Shown piece after piece: positions 53,769-64,000 of a DNA stretch of 64,000 nucleotides (the stretch's first letter is position 1; each line of letters begins with the position of its first letter). Position numbers and translations under genes: made by a program. The stretch lies in NCBI RefSeq assembly GCF_902459465.1, contig NC_047065.1, positions 930,001 to 994,000 on the forward strand, given 5' to 3'. Under the pieces are notes generated by a model, which saw only the letters and a list, made by a program, of their open reading frames with translations, searched no databases and was not told where the DNA came from. This stretch comes from Asterias rubens (taxonomy: Eukaryota > Echinodermata > Asteroidea > Forcipulatida > Asteriidae).

Positions 53769-55140
53769 AATGTTAATATTTTTAAATTGAAATACAATTA
53801 TTAATCAATTTTCACAACTTTTAAAAATCAAATTTGTTTATCCTTGATGTTGCCTTTCATGTTTTTGTTTTTTTAATATGAGGCAAAGACTGCATATTTA
53901 AACAACAATTATTTACAACTTTTGAAAAATATATATCATTACCAGGGCACTGATGGTGGTTCAACCTGCATCTGATGTGCTGTGTTTCAATGGAATATGT
54001 AATTTTATGGGTGCCAAAAAAAATTAAAAAATTGTGCTCATTCAGACATTTAAAATAAGGAAAATTGCTACAGCTTTGTAACAAACAATTTTAATTTATT
54101 ACATCACAACAATTATCCCCGAATACAGGAAAACAGTGGGTAACAGCAAATACTTGTTTTTTGATTTGTTGTTGATTTAGACTGTTTCAAATCATGAGGC
54201 CCATTTATAAAATAATTAAAAATATAAATTGTTTACGTTTCTAATGTACAGAATTCTAATCTGTAAAATTGTGAGTAGTAATTGAAAATAAAATAATATT
54301 AAGATATGCCAAGCCTGAATGAAGTATCGCTTACCATTATTATTATTATTATTAATTGTTGATCGCCAATAAGAAAACTTTGGTGGGTGCATAGGCAACA
54401 ATTCATGCACTAAACTGATCATCCTAGTTTGATAGGCCCAAACAAATATGATGTTTTGGGTGTGTAATTTTACCAAAACCTCGGGGTTCTGTGCTTCCAC
54501 TTTCGAGGTGACTTCATAAATCTTGGCTTTAATTTTATGTAGTCCTTTTTAGTAGCTTCGGAACTGAAAAAGTGCTTCATGAAAACTGGCAGCAAGTAAA
54601 TCGGGGGAAAGGAATGCTTTCAAGTGTGTTTTTTTCTGGCAAAAAAAAAAAATATATATCCAAAAGGCCTATATTCCTGATATTATTCCGGAGTTTGTAC
54701 CCGAGACCTTAGCGGTGCCAGTAAAGGGTAAGGACAGTTTCAGCAACAAGGAAATTCTCTGAGAATATCACACCCTGGCAAATCTTACTGCACGGATTTT
54801 CTACGAACTGCCCCAGTAATGATTTTCTTCCAAATTGAAAATGTTCTAAATAAGCTGCAAGTTCCTTTGTTTTCACCTACAAATGTTTTGATTCGAAAAA
54901 GTAGCTGTATCGACTATAGAGTCTGCCAATCTCCCTTTGCACAGCTATAGCCTCACTTTGCTTTGATTTGAGGAATGTACATACTCTGTAAAAACCATAA
55001 TAATTATTTAGTTATTAAACAAATATATTTAAATCCTTAACTTAGAACTTTTGTAACCCCCACAATAACAAATGAACGAGTCTGCTTTTTGAAAGCGCTT
55101 CATTGGACAACACGTATACGCAGCAAAGTTTGATTTGCAT

Positions 55141-55776
55141 AATTGATTAAGTTTATAATAATATAAAATATTATCAGGAAACTCCGGGATCGTCAAGATA
55201 AGAGAACTCTTTCATCACACGAGAAAGAGAGACTTGAATCAAGTCTAGTATTAATAAGGTCAAAGTTTAGTGCGGTATGTGTGAGGTCATACTTGCACGA
55301 TACACACATTGTGTGATGGCCTGGGGGTGGGGGTGGTAGGGGCGGCGGCAATGCTGCAATGCCAAAAATGGCAATAATGCACCGGCAATGTCAAAATATG
55401 ATGCCGCTGCATTGTTGATAATCATATTTTGTCACGAATCAGCAGCGGCCGGCGGAGTGCACATCATCCGTAGCCGTGATGATGGCCTTGGTGTGTTGTC
55501 TTTCTTTTTAGAAGGTAAGTATGGATTCGAGAAACCCTTTTTAAACCCAAATGAATGATGTAGTCCAGTAGATCAATGTTTACGATTACACATCCTCTGC
55601 CCTCCCTCCCCCTATCTATTCCTACCACTGCCTGGTTGCTAACCAATACTCCCCACTTTAGCTAGTCACCGAGTTCGGAATCATATTGAGATTTGACCAT
55701 CCTTGTCTATCTCTTATAAAAATTGGTTGGGAGGATCAGCTGGAAGCCCGATAATCCTATCAACTACATTTGTATA
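55141..55776 (+). repeat. Segmental direct duplication, copy 2
   Basis: Partner of 53127-53768, separated by about 1.37 kb of unrelated AT-rich DNA that shows no gene. Confidence 0.85.
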
Positions 55777-56264
55777 GCCTGCGATCTTCTGTCTTCCCCT
55801 TTTCCTCCTTCCATGTTTTCGGTGACCGTCCCAGGCCAGGGGATATAATATAAGCAAAGCTGATCGAGACCACTTGTTCTTTGTTTTGTATTGCACATGC
55901 GAGTCTCAGACCAATAAAATGAGGAGTCTATTTAATGAATAAGATTGAGGAAGTCAAGGTGAGGCTTGTTTCAATCAGGCTCTTCTCAGCGCGGAATTCA
56001 CCTCGCCCTGATCATCATAATATTGCCATGACAACGCTGCACTCCGTCCCTTCAGTGGCACTGCCACTGCGGCGCGAGCCTACCCACAATTTAGATTACA
56101 CTGTAATCCAATGCCTTTTCTTTCGAAGTTGAATACCATTTATGTGCTACGACCAGACTATAGAATTAAAATTGCTATAATTGCCACATCAAATGTGCAT
56201 GCAAATGTCTCTTGTGATGTGACCCTCCCCCAAAAAAAGTATAAAAAAAAAAAAAAGGAATTGG

Positions 56265-56368
56265 GGAAAATATGCATAATTTCAAATCTCAACTTAAAAC
56301 CCATCTGTTCTGTCAATCTGGTTATAGCGCTTAGAAACTTCCGTATTTAGCGCTCTATAAATATTGTA

Positions 56369-56405
<37 letters not shown>
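56265..56405 (+). mobile_element. 3' end of a non-LTR retrotransposon with (ATT)n tail
   Basis: TTTCAAATCTCAACTTAAAACCCATCTGTTC matches the SFKSxLKTHLF-type tail codons, then TTAGCGCTCTATAAATATTG and about ten ATT units. Strongly 5'-truncated. Confidence 0.5.
56371..56405. repeat. (ATT)n microsatellite
   Basis: About ten ATT units, the tail of the retrotransposon fragment described at 56265-56405. Confidence 0.9.
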
Positions 56406-56407
<2 letters not shown>

Positions 56408-56700
56408 ATTTGCATAAATTAAAAAACACTCCTATTTTGCTTCTATTTTCATTCTATCTATGCACATGCCAAGATAGAAGTAGAAATGATATCATTATCA
56501 CACCATATTGCATGCAAGTGTCTCTTGAACCCTCCTAAACAACGTATACAACAAGAGGAAAAGGAAGTAAAGGAAATATGCATAATTTGCATAAATTAAG
56601 AATGGCCTCTTTACGCCCATATCCTGTTAGTAGAAGAAATGGTATCATTTTTTGCATGTATATAATCACTGCATGTTTCCCAAATACTGGGACCTCCATG

Positions 56701-57030
56701 ACCATGATAGGGCATAATAATTTTGTAAAGTTTGGAACCTCCCTAACATCTTCTGACCTAGTGGTGACCATTGGTGAAATTTCTTCCTTGATTAAAACAG
56801 GATTACCAACCAAATTTCCACTTTATTTTCAGTATAAGAAAACAGCAGCTGACTACCAGTAACAAGCAATATGCAACAAATAGAAATTCGTTTTGTAATC
56901 CTGTTTTTATCAAGGAAGAAATTTCATGCTATGCAAATGTTTGTGCTTAGCAGCTCTATGAAATTGGGACCTGTCCAAGGCGTCAATTATAACTTAAAGG
57001 GGCAGTCAAATATTGTATATTTACAGTAGT
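56701..57030 (+). repeat. Interspersed repeat shared with 61.0-61.4 kb, split by a fold-back insert
   Basis: The left part (TTTGGAACCTCCCTAACATC) and the right part (CCAAGGCGTCAA, GGGGCAGTCAA) are contiguous near 61076-61145. Here they are separated by about 190 bp that include a palindrome at 56775-56930 with ends TGAAATTTCTTCCTTGATTA / ATCAAGGAAGAAATTTCA. Confidence 0.5.
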
Positions 57031-57893
57031 TTCTTATGTCAATTAGATACCACAAAGGTGACTTCCACGTACAACAGACATTATTCTGTGTTGTAGTTCA
57101 ACAGAGGTTAAAGTTCTGTTGTAAATTATTAATTATAATAAGTAGATTCTACTGTAAAATTGTCTGTACGTCAACAGATGGCGCTTGTTAATGTACTACT
57201 GTTCCCTGTTGCCCAACAATCACTGCTTGTTTCTAGACAATAGAACTGTGAGTGTACAACGTTTACAATATTTTGACAACAATTAAGAATGTAGGCTTGC
57301 AGACATAAGTACACATTGAAACCGCTCAGAATATAACTTTGAAAACACATTTTATTAAATACTCCTCAATAGCTGTAATAAAATTCATTCCAGCAATTAA
57401 AAACTCAGTGTACATGTATTTACATCTTTCACAAATAATTAAAACTTTAGGATAAAAACAGTTTTAAATGTGAACAAATAAATATATTTGAAAGGTTCAT
57501 ATTGCATAAATCAATTGTCTAGGTATAAGGTAAAGAAATATTTTCACTGATTCATATAAATAAACAAGAATTTTGTTAAGAAAATGGCTTGTCCGTGGTA
57601 TTTGACATTCACTGTTTTAATTTAAAAACTTTCTACTTACCAATTTGAATTTTAAATAAGGACCTTATATAACACTGAGCCGATGAAACAAAATGTTAAT
57701 TTTCCATAAGAATGTAATAGTATAAAATCATCTTCTGTACCATATAACCATTTAGTCACCGGTAGATGAAGCCCATAAATAAACTCAACTGTCCCAAGCC
57801 CATTAAAATCAATCAACTGAATACGCTTGATTCCCTCAGTTCACTACCAGATTGATACATTGGTTGATTTTGATTGAGTTGGTCTTTCAGCAA

Positions 57894-58240
57894 TTTAAAG
57901 GGTATGTACATTGGTTATTGTCAAAGTATCCACACTTGATGTGACCCAACATATACATGAAATAACAAACCTGTGAAAGTTTAAGCTAAATCGGTCTTCA
58001 GAGTCATGTGAAAACAGTGAAAAAGCCCCTAATGTGTTTTAACTTTTTTTCAAACATCAGATTTTATTCTGCAGGATAAATACAGTTGTTTTACTCATTT
58101 CCTAAAAACTGTGGCATTTAAAGCAAAAACTATTCCAATGGAAGTTTTCCACCGTGACCATCTTTATACCATGTAAGTTAAGTGCAAATCTGTGAACATT
58201 TATAGTTTCAACCTTACCAATGTTGTACACACCCTTTAAG
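57894..58240. mobile_element. TTAA-flanked fold-back element, family D
   Basis: Ends TTTAAAGGGTATGTACATTG and TGTTGTACACACCCTTTAA. Just outside the right end, a 38-bp stretch (CTAAATCGGTCTTCAGAGTC...) repeats internal sequence at about 57986. A decayed relative is seen at about 21440-21820 in CaM-3 intron 2. Confidence 0.55.
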
Positions 58241-58751
58241 CTAAATCGGTCTTCAGAGTCATGAGAAAACAGTGAAAAATTGTATTATAAGGTGAACAGT
58301 CTTTGTAACAGTTTAAAAAACTATGAACAGTTTCTAGAGCACTCTACTGAATCTGGAAGGATCTATATCTAATAGTTTGGGCGATTTAAATGGATTGTGT
58401 TCTCCAAAAACATGTATAACACGCAAAATATATAAAGCGGACAATTGAAAAGTGCCTGATAGCGTAAGTGTGTGAGATTTTTGCTTCTACAGGGCCCACT
58501 TCTGTTCATAGTCGTTTAATTTGTTACAAAGACTGATAACCTTGTTGTTCGGTCCTCCAGATGTGTTCTTGTCTCGTTTTGAGCCACGGTCTGGTCGTAT
58601 CTCAAAAAACAATCTGGGTAAATTGACACAAAAGATACAAAGGAAAACATTTTCATTACCTTACACCAAATGTAAACTGATCAATACAATATTTAGAAGT
58701 TTCCTTTAAAAGCATACATATTTCAATTTTTCCCCTTATAAGTCTGTGCAA

Positions 58752-59572
58752 TTACGCATAGACAGCAAAGGTCCGTCGCGCCGATCTCCTGTGTCCACGT
58801 CCTACAGCTTCGTCCCACATGCCGTCAATCACGCTGGGCCGACCCAGTTGTTCTTGCCAGGATGACCTGGGACGACCGCGGGGTCTCTTCCAGCCGGGAC
58901 CTGGTGGATTACCTCGCCTGGAATCGACGGCGATGCCCAGAGCACTTTTGGCTGGGATGTTGTCAGCCAGGCGAGCGACGTGACCGAAGAAGGCGGTGCG
59001 GCGACGTTGCATTTGGTAGTTGATGGTGGGCAGTCCTGTCCTGTGGGTGACCTCGATGTTACTGATGAAGTTGAACCACTGGATGCCGAGGATTGAGCGT
59101 TGAGACCTCTGGTGGAATGACTCAAGTCTTCTGAGGTCGGGTTTGAGAAGGGTCCAGGTTTCTGAGCCGTATAGCAGGACGGGAATGACACATGTCCGGT
59201 ATATGCCCAGCTTGGTGGTGAGTTTCAGACTCTTTAGCCTCCAAATTCTGCGTAAGCTGTTCATAGCGGATGAAGCGAGACCGAGGCGTCTGAGGATGTC
59301 GGGTTCACTGCGCCCAGTGTTGGAGATCTTGCTTCCCAGATATACAAAATCCTCCACAATGTCGACAGACTGGCCATTCACCACAACATGAGAAGGAGTG
59401 CCGGAGCCGCCCGGACCTAGAGTTTGCATTTTCGTTTTATGCCAAGAGATGTTGAGGCCAAGGTAGGCAGCCTCGCTCTGAAAAGACTGGATTGCGGTAT
59501 TCAGATTGTTGGTATTGTTACTGACGAGAGCGACATCATCTGATAGTGTTACAATACACTGATTTATTTTTT
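58752..59572 (-). pseudogene. 5'-truncated non-LTR reverse transcriptase (C-terminal part)
   Basis: The open frame starts just after an in-frame TAA near 59573 and encodes the end of a reverse transcriptase. The polymerase box reads TLSDDVALVSNN, with Ser-Asp-Asp where YADD or FADD is expected. It continues with VYLGSKIS, LLYGSETWT, RSILGIQWF, RTGLP and RRTAFFGHVAR, the usual thumb and tail blocks, and stops after FAVYA. The catalytic N-terminal half and endonuclease are missing: a dead insertion, though this part has no internal stop. It is not a host gene. Clade not resolved. Confidence 0.85.
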
Positions 59573-59573
59573 A

Positions 59574-61029
59574 CGCTGGATTTGAAGCCTGACTACCATA
59601 CCCCATTCTAGCAACCCTTATCACACGGTGCGTATGGGCCTGTTGCGTTATCAGAAGTGTGGAACAAAATAATAACAAAATCGTGTCTGCGTCCCATATC
59701 CAACTTGGCCTTCGACCTTAAGTTATAGGCCTACATGTAGGACATGTGGTATGATATGGTGAGCAGACCAGAAGCGCCAACAGTAACAACATTATAAAAT
59801 AAAACAAAGAACTTCAGAAAAAAAAATTAATCCCAAGTCCAGGCAATCCGATATAGGCCTAGATAGGTTAGTCCAAAAAAATACGCACACAAAATTATGT
59901 TAATGATCACGAACATAAGTGACACTACACTAGCTAGGCCGGCCTAGGTTGTAAGTCTTAACATTAATTAACATTATGATTTAACATTAATCTATGCATA
60001 TGACTCTATGACCTGATGACTCAGAGTCATGCCTAAAACGTTAGTAGGTATCATTTTTTGTGGTAGGGTAGGCCCCTTATACCGAGAAAATCATAGCAAA
60101 TTGACGTGGTCGTTTAATGGATGATGTGAGTTTCCCTGGGGCTTCAGTACGAAAATGTAAATGTCAATTTTTGTTTAACTGAGAACAGAAACAGAGCCCC
60201 ATCAGTTACTCAGTTACTGGGTCTATTCAGCTATTCCAACACAACACTACACTCAACAGTTAATCATTCATTTTTGGTCAATTGTCATTCATGTGATGAT
60301 GCCCATAGTATATACCTTATGCATTGACGTCATCCAGCCGCCATCTTTGAGGTCAAACGGTGACGAAACAATCGAAACGCACATAGATTGGCCAATGAAC
60401 AACCTCCTTTTGACCTCAAGGCGAGGGCGCCGTACTGAAATGACGTCCTGTGCATAAGGTCTATTAACAATCATAAACGTTGGGCTGGGTTGCAGCAAAA
60501 ATAGCAAAGAATGTCGAAATTTCCATCGGACATTCACACACACGTCACCCAGGTAACGGGTTGGAAGCGTGGGAAATGTGGCTGAAGTAGTAATCTAGGC
60601 CTATAAACGTTAACCACGTTGTCAAACTCTAAATCCGTCATAAGTCACAATCACACAGAGTACAGACTGTCTTCCTCCATGGTCTCAGCAATGTAATGAG
60701 TAAGTAAGTAAAGAGTAAAGTTAGTAAAAAAGGCTAACCATGCTAACGACGTTGGTGTCATCCGTTAACATTGGTGGGTCCGAATTGGTAATTTCATAAA
60801 CTAAAAACTGCCATGAAAGTTGGTCTGACACTGAAAACATTTAGCCAATGTATCTCAAACAGAAATATTTACATGAAACAAAATACTTACATTTATATAA
60901 TTTATTGATACTGCAAACTGACAAGATGACACTGATCTGGCTGCCGACGACCAGACGACTTATGACCTCGAGCGCGCGACCGCCAATATAATACAAATCA
61001 CTGGTAACCACACACCCGCACACGCATAC
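59574..61029. other. Intergenic stretch without recognised gene
   Basis: No coding exon or clear mobile element was recognised. The DNA includes TTGACCTCAAGGCGAGGGCG-type sequence near 60411 that partly mirrors GCCATCTTTGAGGTCAAACGG near 60341, giving a weak inverted repeat, and nothing else distinctive. Confidence 0.35.
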
Positions 61030-61375
61030 AGCAATCACACTGGGCTAGGCATAATGATTAATTTAGTAAATTTTGGAACCTCCCTAACATCTTCTGACCC
61101 AGTGGTGCCCGGTCCAAGGCGTCAAACTTAAAGGGCAGTCAAGTATTTTGTTAATTTATAGTGCATTGTAATACGAATGTAATCCTAATTAAATAAATTT
61201 AAATAAAAATTACTGGAACCCACATGACTGGGCTAGGCATAATATTGTCTAAAATTTGGAACCTGCTTAGCATCCCCTTACCAGTGGTGCCCGGTCTAAG
61301 GCATCAAACATAGTTTAAAGGAGCAGTCAGTATTGTATTTCTTGTTAGTGCATATACGCATGTAAATTTAATAAA
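61030..61375 (+). repeat. Two tandem copies of a dispersed repeat upstream of SIAE-B
   Basis: CTGGGCTAGGCATAAT...TTTGGAACCT...CAGTGGTGCCCGGTC...AAGGCATCAAAC...GCAGTCA occurs twice (about 61040-61225 and 61227-61375). The same sequence occurs, interrupted, at 56701-57030. Confidence 0.65.
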
Positions 61376-61654
61376 TAAACCTTTTTTCTTTTCTTTTCTG
61401 TTCTATTCCCCCTAAAACCCTAAACATTCCTGAGATTTCAAACACAAACTGAATACACAGGAGGGGTACCCTGAATGGAGGCTTAGACTAGTTTCGTCCT
61501 TCTGAAGTGGAAACTAATACAGCATCCAATTGCTCTTATGACCCAGTTACTTAGGCGCTAGTACGACCCATAATGACAAATTTAGTAGTAACTGAGTCTA
61601 CCTTGCTCTATAAACTTATTGATTACAAACTGTTTTACCCACTGTCTCTCTCTC

Positions 61655-61660
61655 TATAAA
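61655..61660 (+). promoter_or_regulatory. TATA box of SIAE-B
   Basis: TATAAA in the same sequence context as SIAE-A, about 70 bp upstream of the ATG; the 5' UTR that follows is highly similar in both genes. Confidence 0.6.
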
Positions 61661-61729
61661 CAGAAGTTTTGTCAGCACTTTCCAATAAAGTTTTAACATT
61701 GGAGACGATACACCCAGTGAGTGCAAACC

Positions 61730-63976
61730 ATGAAGATGTCAATTTGCTGGTGTTGCGTCTTGTTTCTGATCAGCATTTTTGTTGGAAATGTACAGGCAGG
61801 TCAGTAAAATTTAATATATTTTAAGTCACCAGATACCAATGCCTACAGTTTGAACAGATATTAAAACTGGCTAAATTGTTTAATAATTTCAATAAAAAAA
61901 TAGTAATGAAACATTTCTATAAAGTACTACCTGTCAGTTTCCTCTTTGCAATTACTTGACCACAGAGCTACCCAATACTTGTAAACCATTGTGATTTGGG
62001 GGATTCTTTGAAAGTTCTTTGGATTGCAGAATGTGAGTTTAAATTTGTATCTCATCTGTCATGTTGGTATACTACACTAGCCTTGTGTCGTTGGTCCCGA
62101 CACTAATAAAAAATAATAACTGATGTACAAATATTGTTTGTTTGTTTGTTTGTTTGTTTGTTTATTTGTTTGTGTAGATGATCTTCCCGTCAAGGGAACT
62201 CGGCAAACTGCCACAAGGGGATATAAACACCGAGCTGGCAACAGCTTAGCTCTCTCCAACAAGCACTGCTTTAAAGTCTATGATTATGAATGACACAAAT
62301 CAATAAATTGTATCCAGTTACTATACACGACAATACTTATTTCAGTTTGGGGATTCGAACCAACAACCTCGTGATTGCAAGGCCTGCAGTTCAACCACTG
62401 AATCACGATGAGATGTTGGAATGGGAAATCTGGCTAGAATCATGTAGGTTAGCAAATTTTAATTGATTAATTTTGGTTGTGAAGCCAAGGGATCTTAGAA
62501 TAACAAACTAATCACTAGCCAAGAACCCAATGTATTGCATTATCACAACATTAACGACTTGTTCACAAGTCTACTGTACACTGAGATGAAATATAATCTT
62601 AAAAGCTAAAACATTTTATTTTTATCATTAACTTCTGGTGTCTTTGCAGAAACTTGTTCACTAGCCTCCTATTACAGCAGTCACATGGTATTGCAGCAAC
62701 AGCCGCAGAATGCAATTCTGTGGGGTTATACTGATGATCAGGCTGCAGTGCAAGTCAGAGTTCAAGACAAGATGTACAAAGCCCAAACTGGGTTCAGTAA
62801 GTGATGCTCTTCTGCATACTTATTAATAGTAAAATAAAAAACAGGCATTAGAGTGCTCTTACACAGGGTATCACATCGCTTTACAAGAAACAGTGGAATA
62901 AGCAAATAAATAAAGGCACTACCGCACTAGTAATGGAAAGACAGTTTGTTCATAGAAATCAACCATTTAACAGGAAAGTTTTGAGCTGTTTCTTGAAAAA
63001 TTCAAGTGACTCAGCTGAATCTTATTTGAAAATCTTCAAGACAAGGCATGACGGAAAGCGAAGTTGTCAATTTGAACAAGTGAGCCTTTTTGCTGTGAAT
63101 TTGTTACTTGATATCTGTACGAAATGCTGAAAGTTTTACAAAATTACGTTGGGACCCTGGGATTTTTTTAGTAATTTACCAGATCTCTAACTTTTGAGAA
63201 ATTTTCCTGCTCAAAAATGTTTCATCCCATTTGTAATATATCCCTTGTATTCTTGCTAAACATACCAGAATGTGCTAGAATAACTTTCTAAAAAAAAAAG
63301 GGACCCATATATTGATGAGGTTTAAAAGGTTCCTTTTAAAAATGTTTTTCTTCTAAACTTGAGGATTGGTATAAAGTTGTACAAGTTTTGCAGTCTTCAC
63401 TGAACCATGAGAACAGAAATATTTCAATCATGAGTCACCAATTTGTAAATGTGTTTCCAAAATTTATTTGTTAAGGCTAATTCTAGGGAGTCTACTTTCC
63501 AAAGGACCCAAATACAAACCTCCTTACAGAGCATTTAGCATTCGAGAAAGGCTCTGCAAGGGTTGAAACGTCAGGCCATTAACCACTTTTTGTGCATTTA
63601 TACCATATTCCCTTTTGGGTTTGTTTTCACTTTTTTTTTAATTTTGTTTTAGTAGAGCCATTTAGTAAAGTACAACTGCAATTCGGAAAGGGTCGAAAAA
63701 GCAGGCCTTTAACTATTTTGTTTGCATTTATACCATAGGTCATGTAGGTACTTTTGTTTGGTAAGCAGTTTTCAACTTTTATTTTGTGTAGAGCCATTTA
63801 GTACAACTGCAATTTGGAAAGTGAAGTTAGATCCAATGCCTGCAGGTGGGCCTTACAACATCACCGTCTTCTGTCAGGCATTTACTGTGGTCAACACAAT
63901 CTACCTAGTGGACGTCATGTTTGGAGATGTGTGGGTTTGTAGCGGACAGAGCAACATGGCATTTACTGTCAAACAG
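61730..63976 (+). CDS. SIAE: Sialate O-acetylesterase paralogue (SIAE-B), first three exons, cut by window end
   Basis: Tandem duplicate of SIAE-A, about 10.6 kb downstream in the same orientation. Coding exons visible: 61730-61799, 62650-62796, 63792-63976; the remaining exons lie beyond the window. The signal peptide differs from SIAE-A by Gly to Ser. Exon 2 is 12 nt shorter, reading VRVQDKMYK where SIAE-A has [13 protein letters not shown], and GYTDDQAAVQ replaces [10 protein letters not shown]. Exon 3 is nearly the same, with Phe for Ile in NITVFCQAF, and keeps the catalytic VCSGQSNM block. Promoter and 5' UTR also match SIAE-A. Whether the whole paralogue is intact cannot be judged here. 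Confidence 0.88.
62110..62412 (-). mobile_element. tRNA-derived SINE, minus strand, in SIAE-B intron 1
   Basis: On the minus strand the head carries an A-box-like TGATTCAGTGG and a perfect B box GGTTCGAATCC at tRNA spacing. A body of about 200 bp follows, containing GTTGCCAGCTCGGTG, and the element ends in an (AAAC)n tail of about ten units (plus-strand TTTG run at 62133-62172). The head, body and tail order is that of a full SINE. Confidence 0.7.
63652..63738 (+). repeat. Partial, broken duplicate of exon 3 inside SIAE-B intron 2
   Basis: GTAGAGCCATTTAGT...ACAACTGCAATTCGGAAAG copies the acceptor and first 34 nt of exon 3, but a 5-nt insertion adds an in-frame stop and shifts the frame. It is joined directly to the GGGTCGAAA...GCATTTATACCATA repeat. 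No donor follows, so it cannot be a normal exon. Confidence 0.7.
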
Positions 63977-64000
63977 GTATATAACTCACGACTTGAAGAA

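Noticed and set aside
53127-55776. LTR retrotransposon with 640-bp LTRs.
   Set aside because: The repeats do not begin TG or end CA, no primer-binding site or polypurine tract is visible, and the 1.37-kb middle has no gag-pol similarity.
58752-59429. Host protein gene of 225 residues.
   Set aside because: The motifs are those of a non-LTR reverse transcriptase tail, with no promoter or intron structure of its own.
62340-62412. Functional tRNA-Ala(TGC) gene on the minus strand.
   Set aside because: It continues into a SINE body and AAAC tail, and the A box departs from consensus.

Overview
The window looks like nuclear DNA of a deuterostome invertebrate, most likely an echinoderm and probably a sea star. 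The genes are intron-rich with GT/AG splice sites, the intergenic DNA is AT-rich, and short snap-back inverted repeats are scattered everywhere. The taxon is an inference: the protein sequences fit a deuterostome, and the repeat that begins near TTAAAGGCACTGGACAC is one I associate with sea-star genomes. No database was searched.

The left two thirds (about 0.3-41.5 kb) holds a cluster of five complete calmodulin genes, called CaM-1 to CaM-5 here. CaM-1, -2 and -3 read rightward and CaM-4 and -5 read leftward (order > > > < <). Each has six coding exons, with the first exon contributing only the ATG and the same intron phases throughout. All four EF-hands are intact in every copy. Exon 3 (144 nt) is the same in all five genes except at one synonymous site. 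The first and last coding exons differ, giving distinct N- and C-termini. CaM-1 and CaM-5, about 35 kb apart and inverted, also share a nearly identical intron 3, which points to gene conversion. Every copy has a TGCGCA-N-TGCGCA element 120-155 bp upstream of its ATG. CaM-2 intron 5 carries fifteen perfect or near-perfect copies of a 52-bp minisatellite.

The right third (44-64 kb) holds a tandem pair of sialate O-acetylesterase genes. SIAE-A is complete in ten exons (528 residues). SIAE-B starts at 61.7 kb and runs off the window after exon 3. They share TATA box, signal peptide and exon structure and differ by a four-residue indel in exon 2.

The rest is mobile or repetitive DNA: at least ten TTAA-flanked fold-back elements, several other palindromic MITE-like elements (one about 294 bp with arms of about 140 bp), three 3' fragments of non-LTR retrotransposons, a tRNA-derived SINE, a 640-bp direct segmental duplication and many microsatellites. 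The calmodulin and esterase genes have no evident functional link. Exon joins are deduced by eye from conserved protein sequence and splice consensus, without transcript support.
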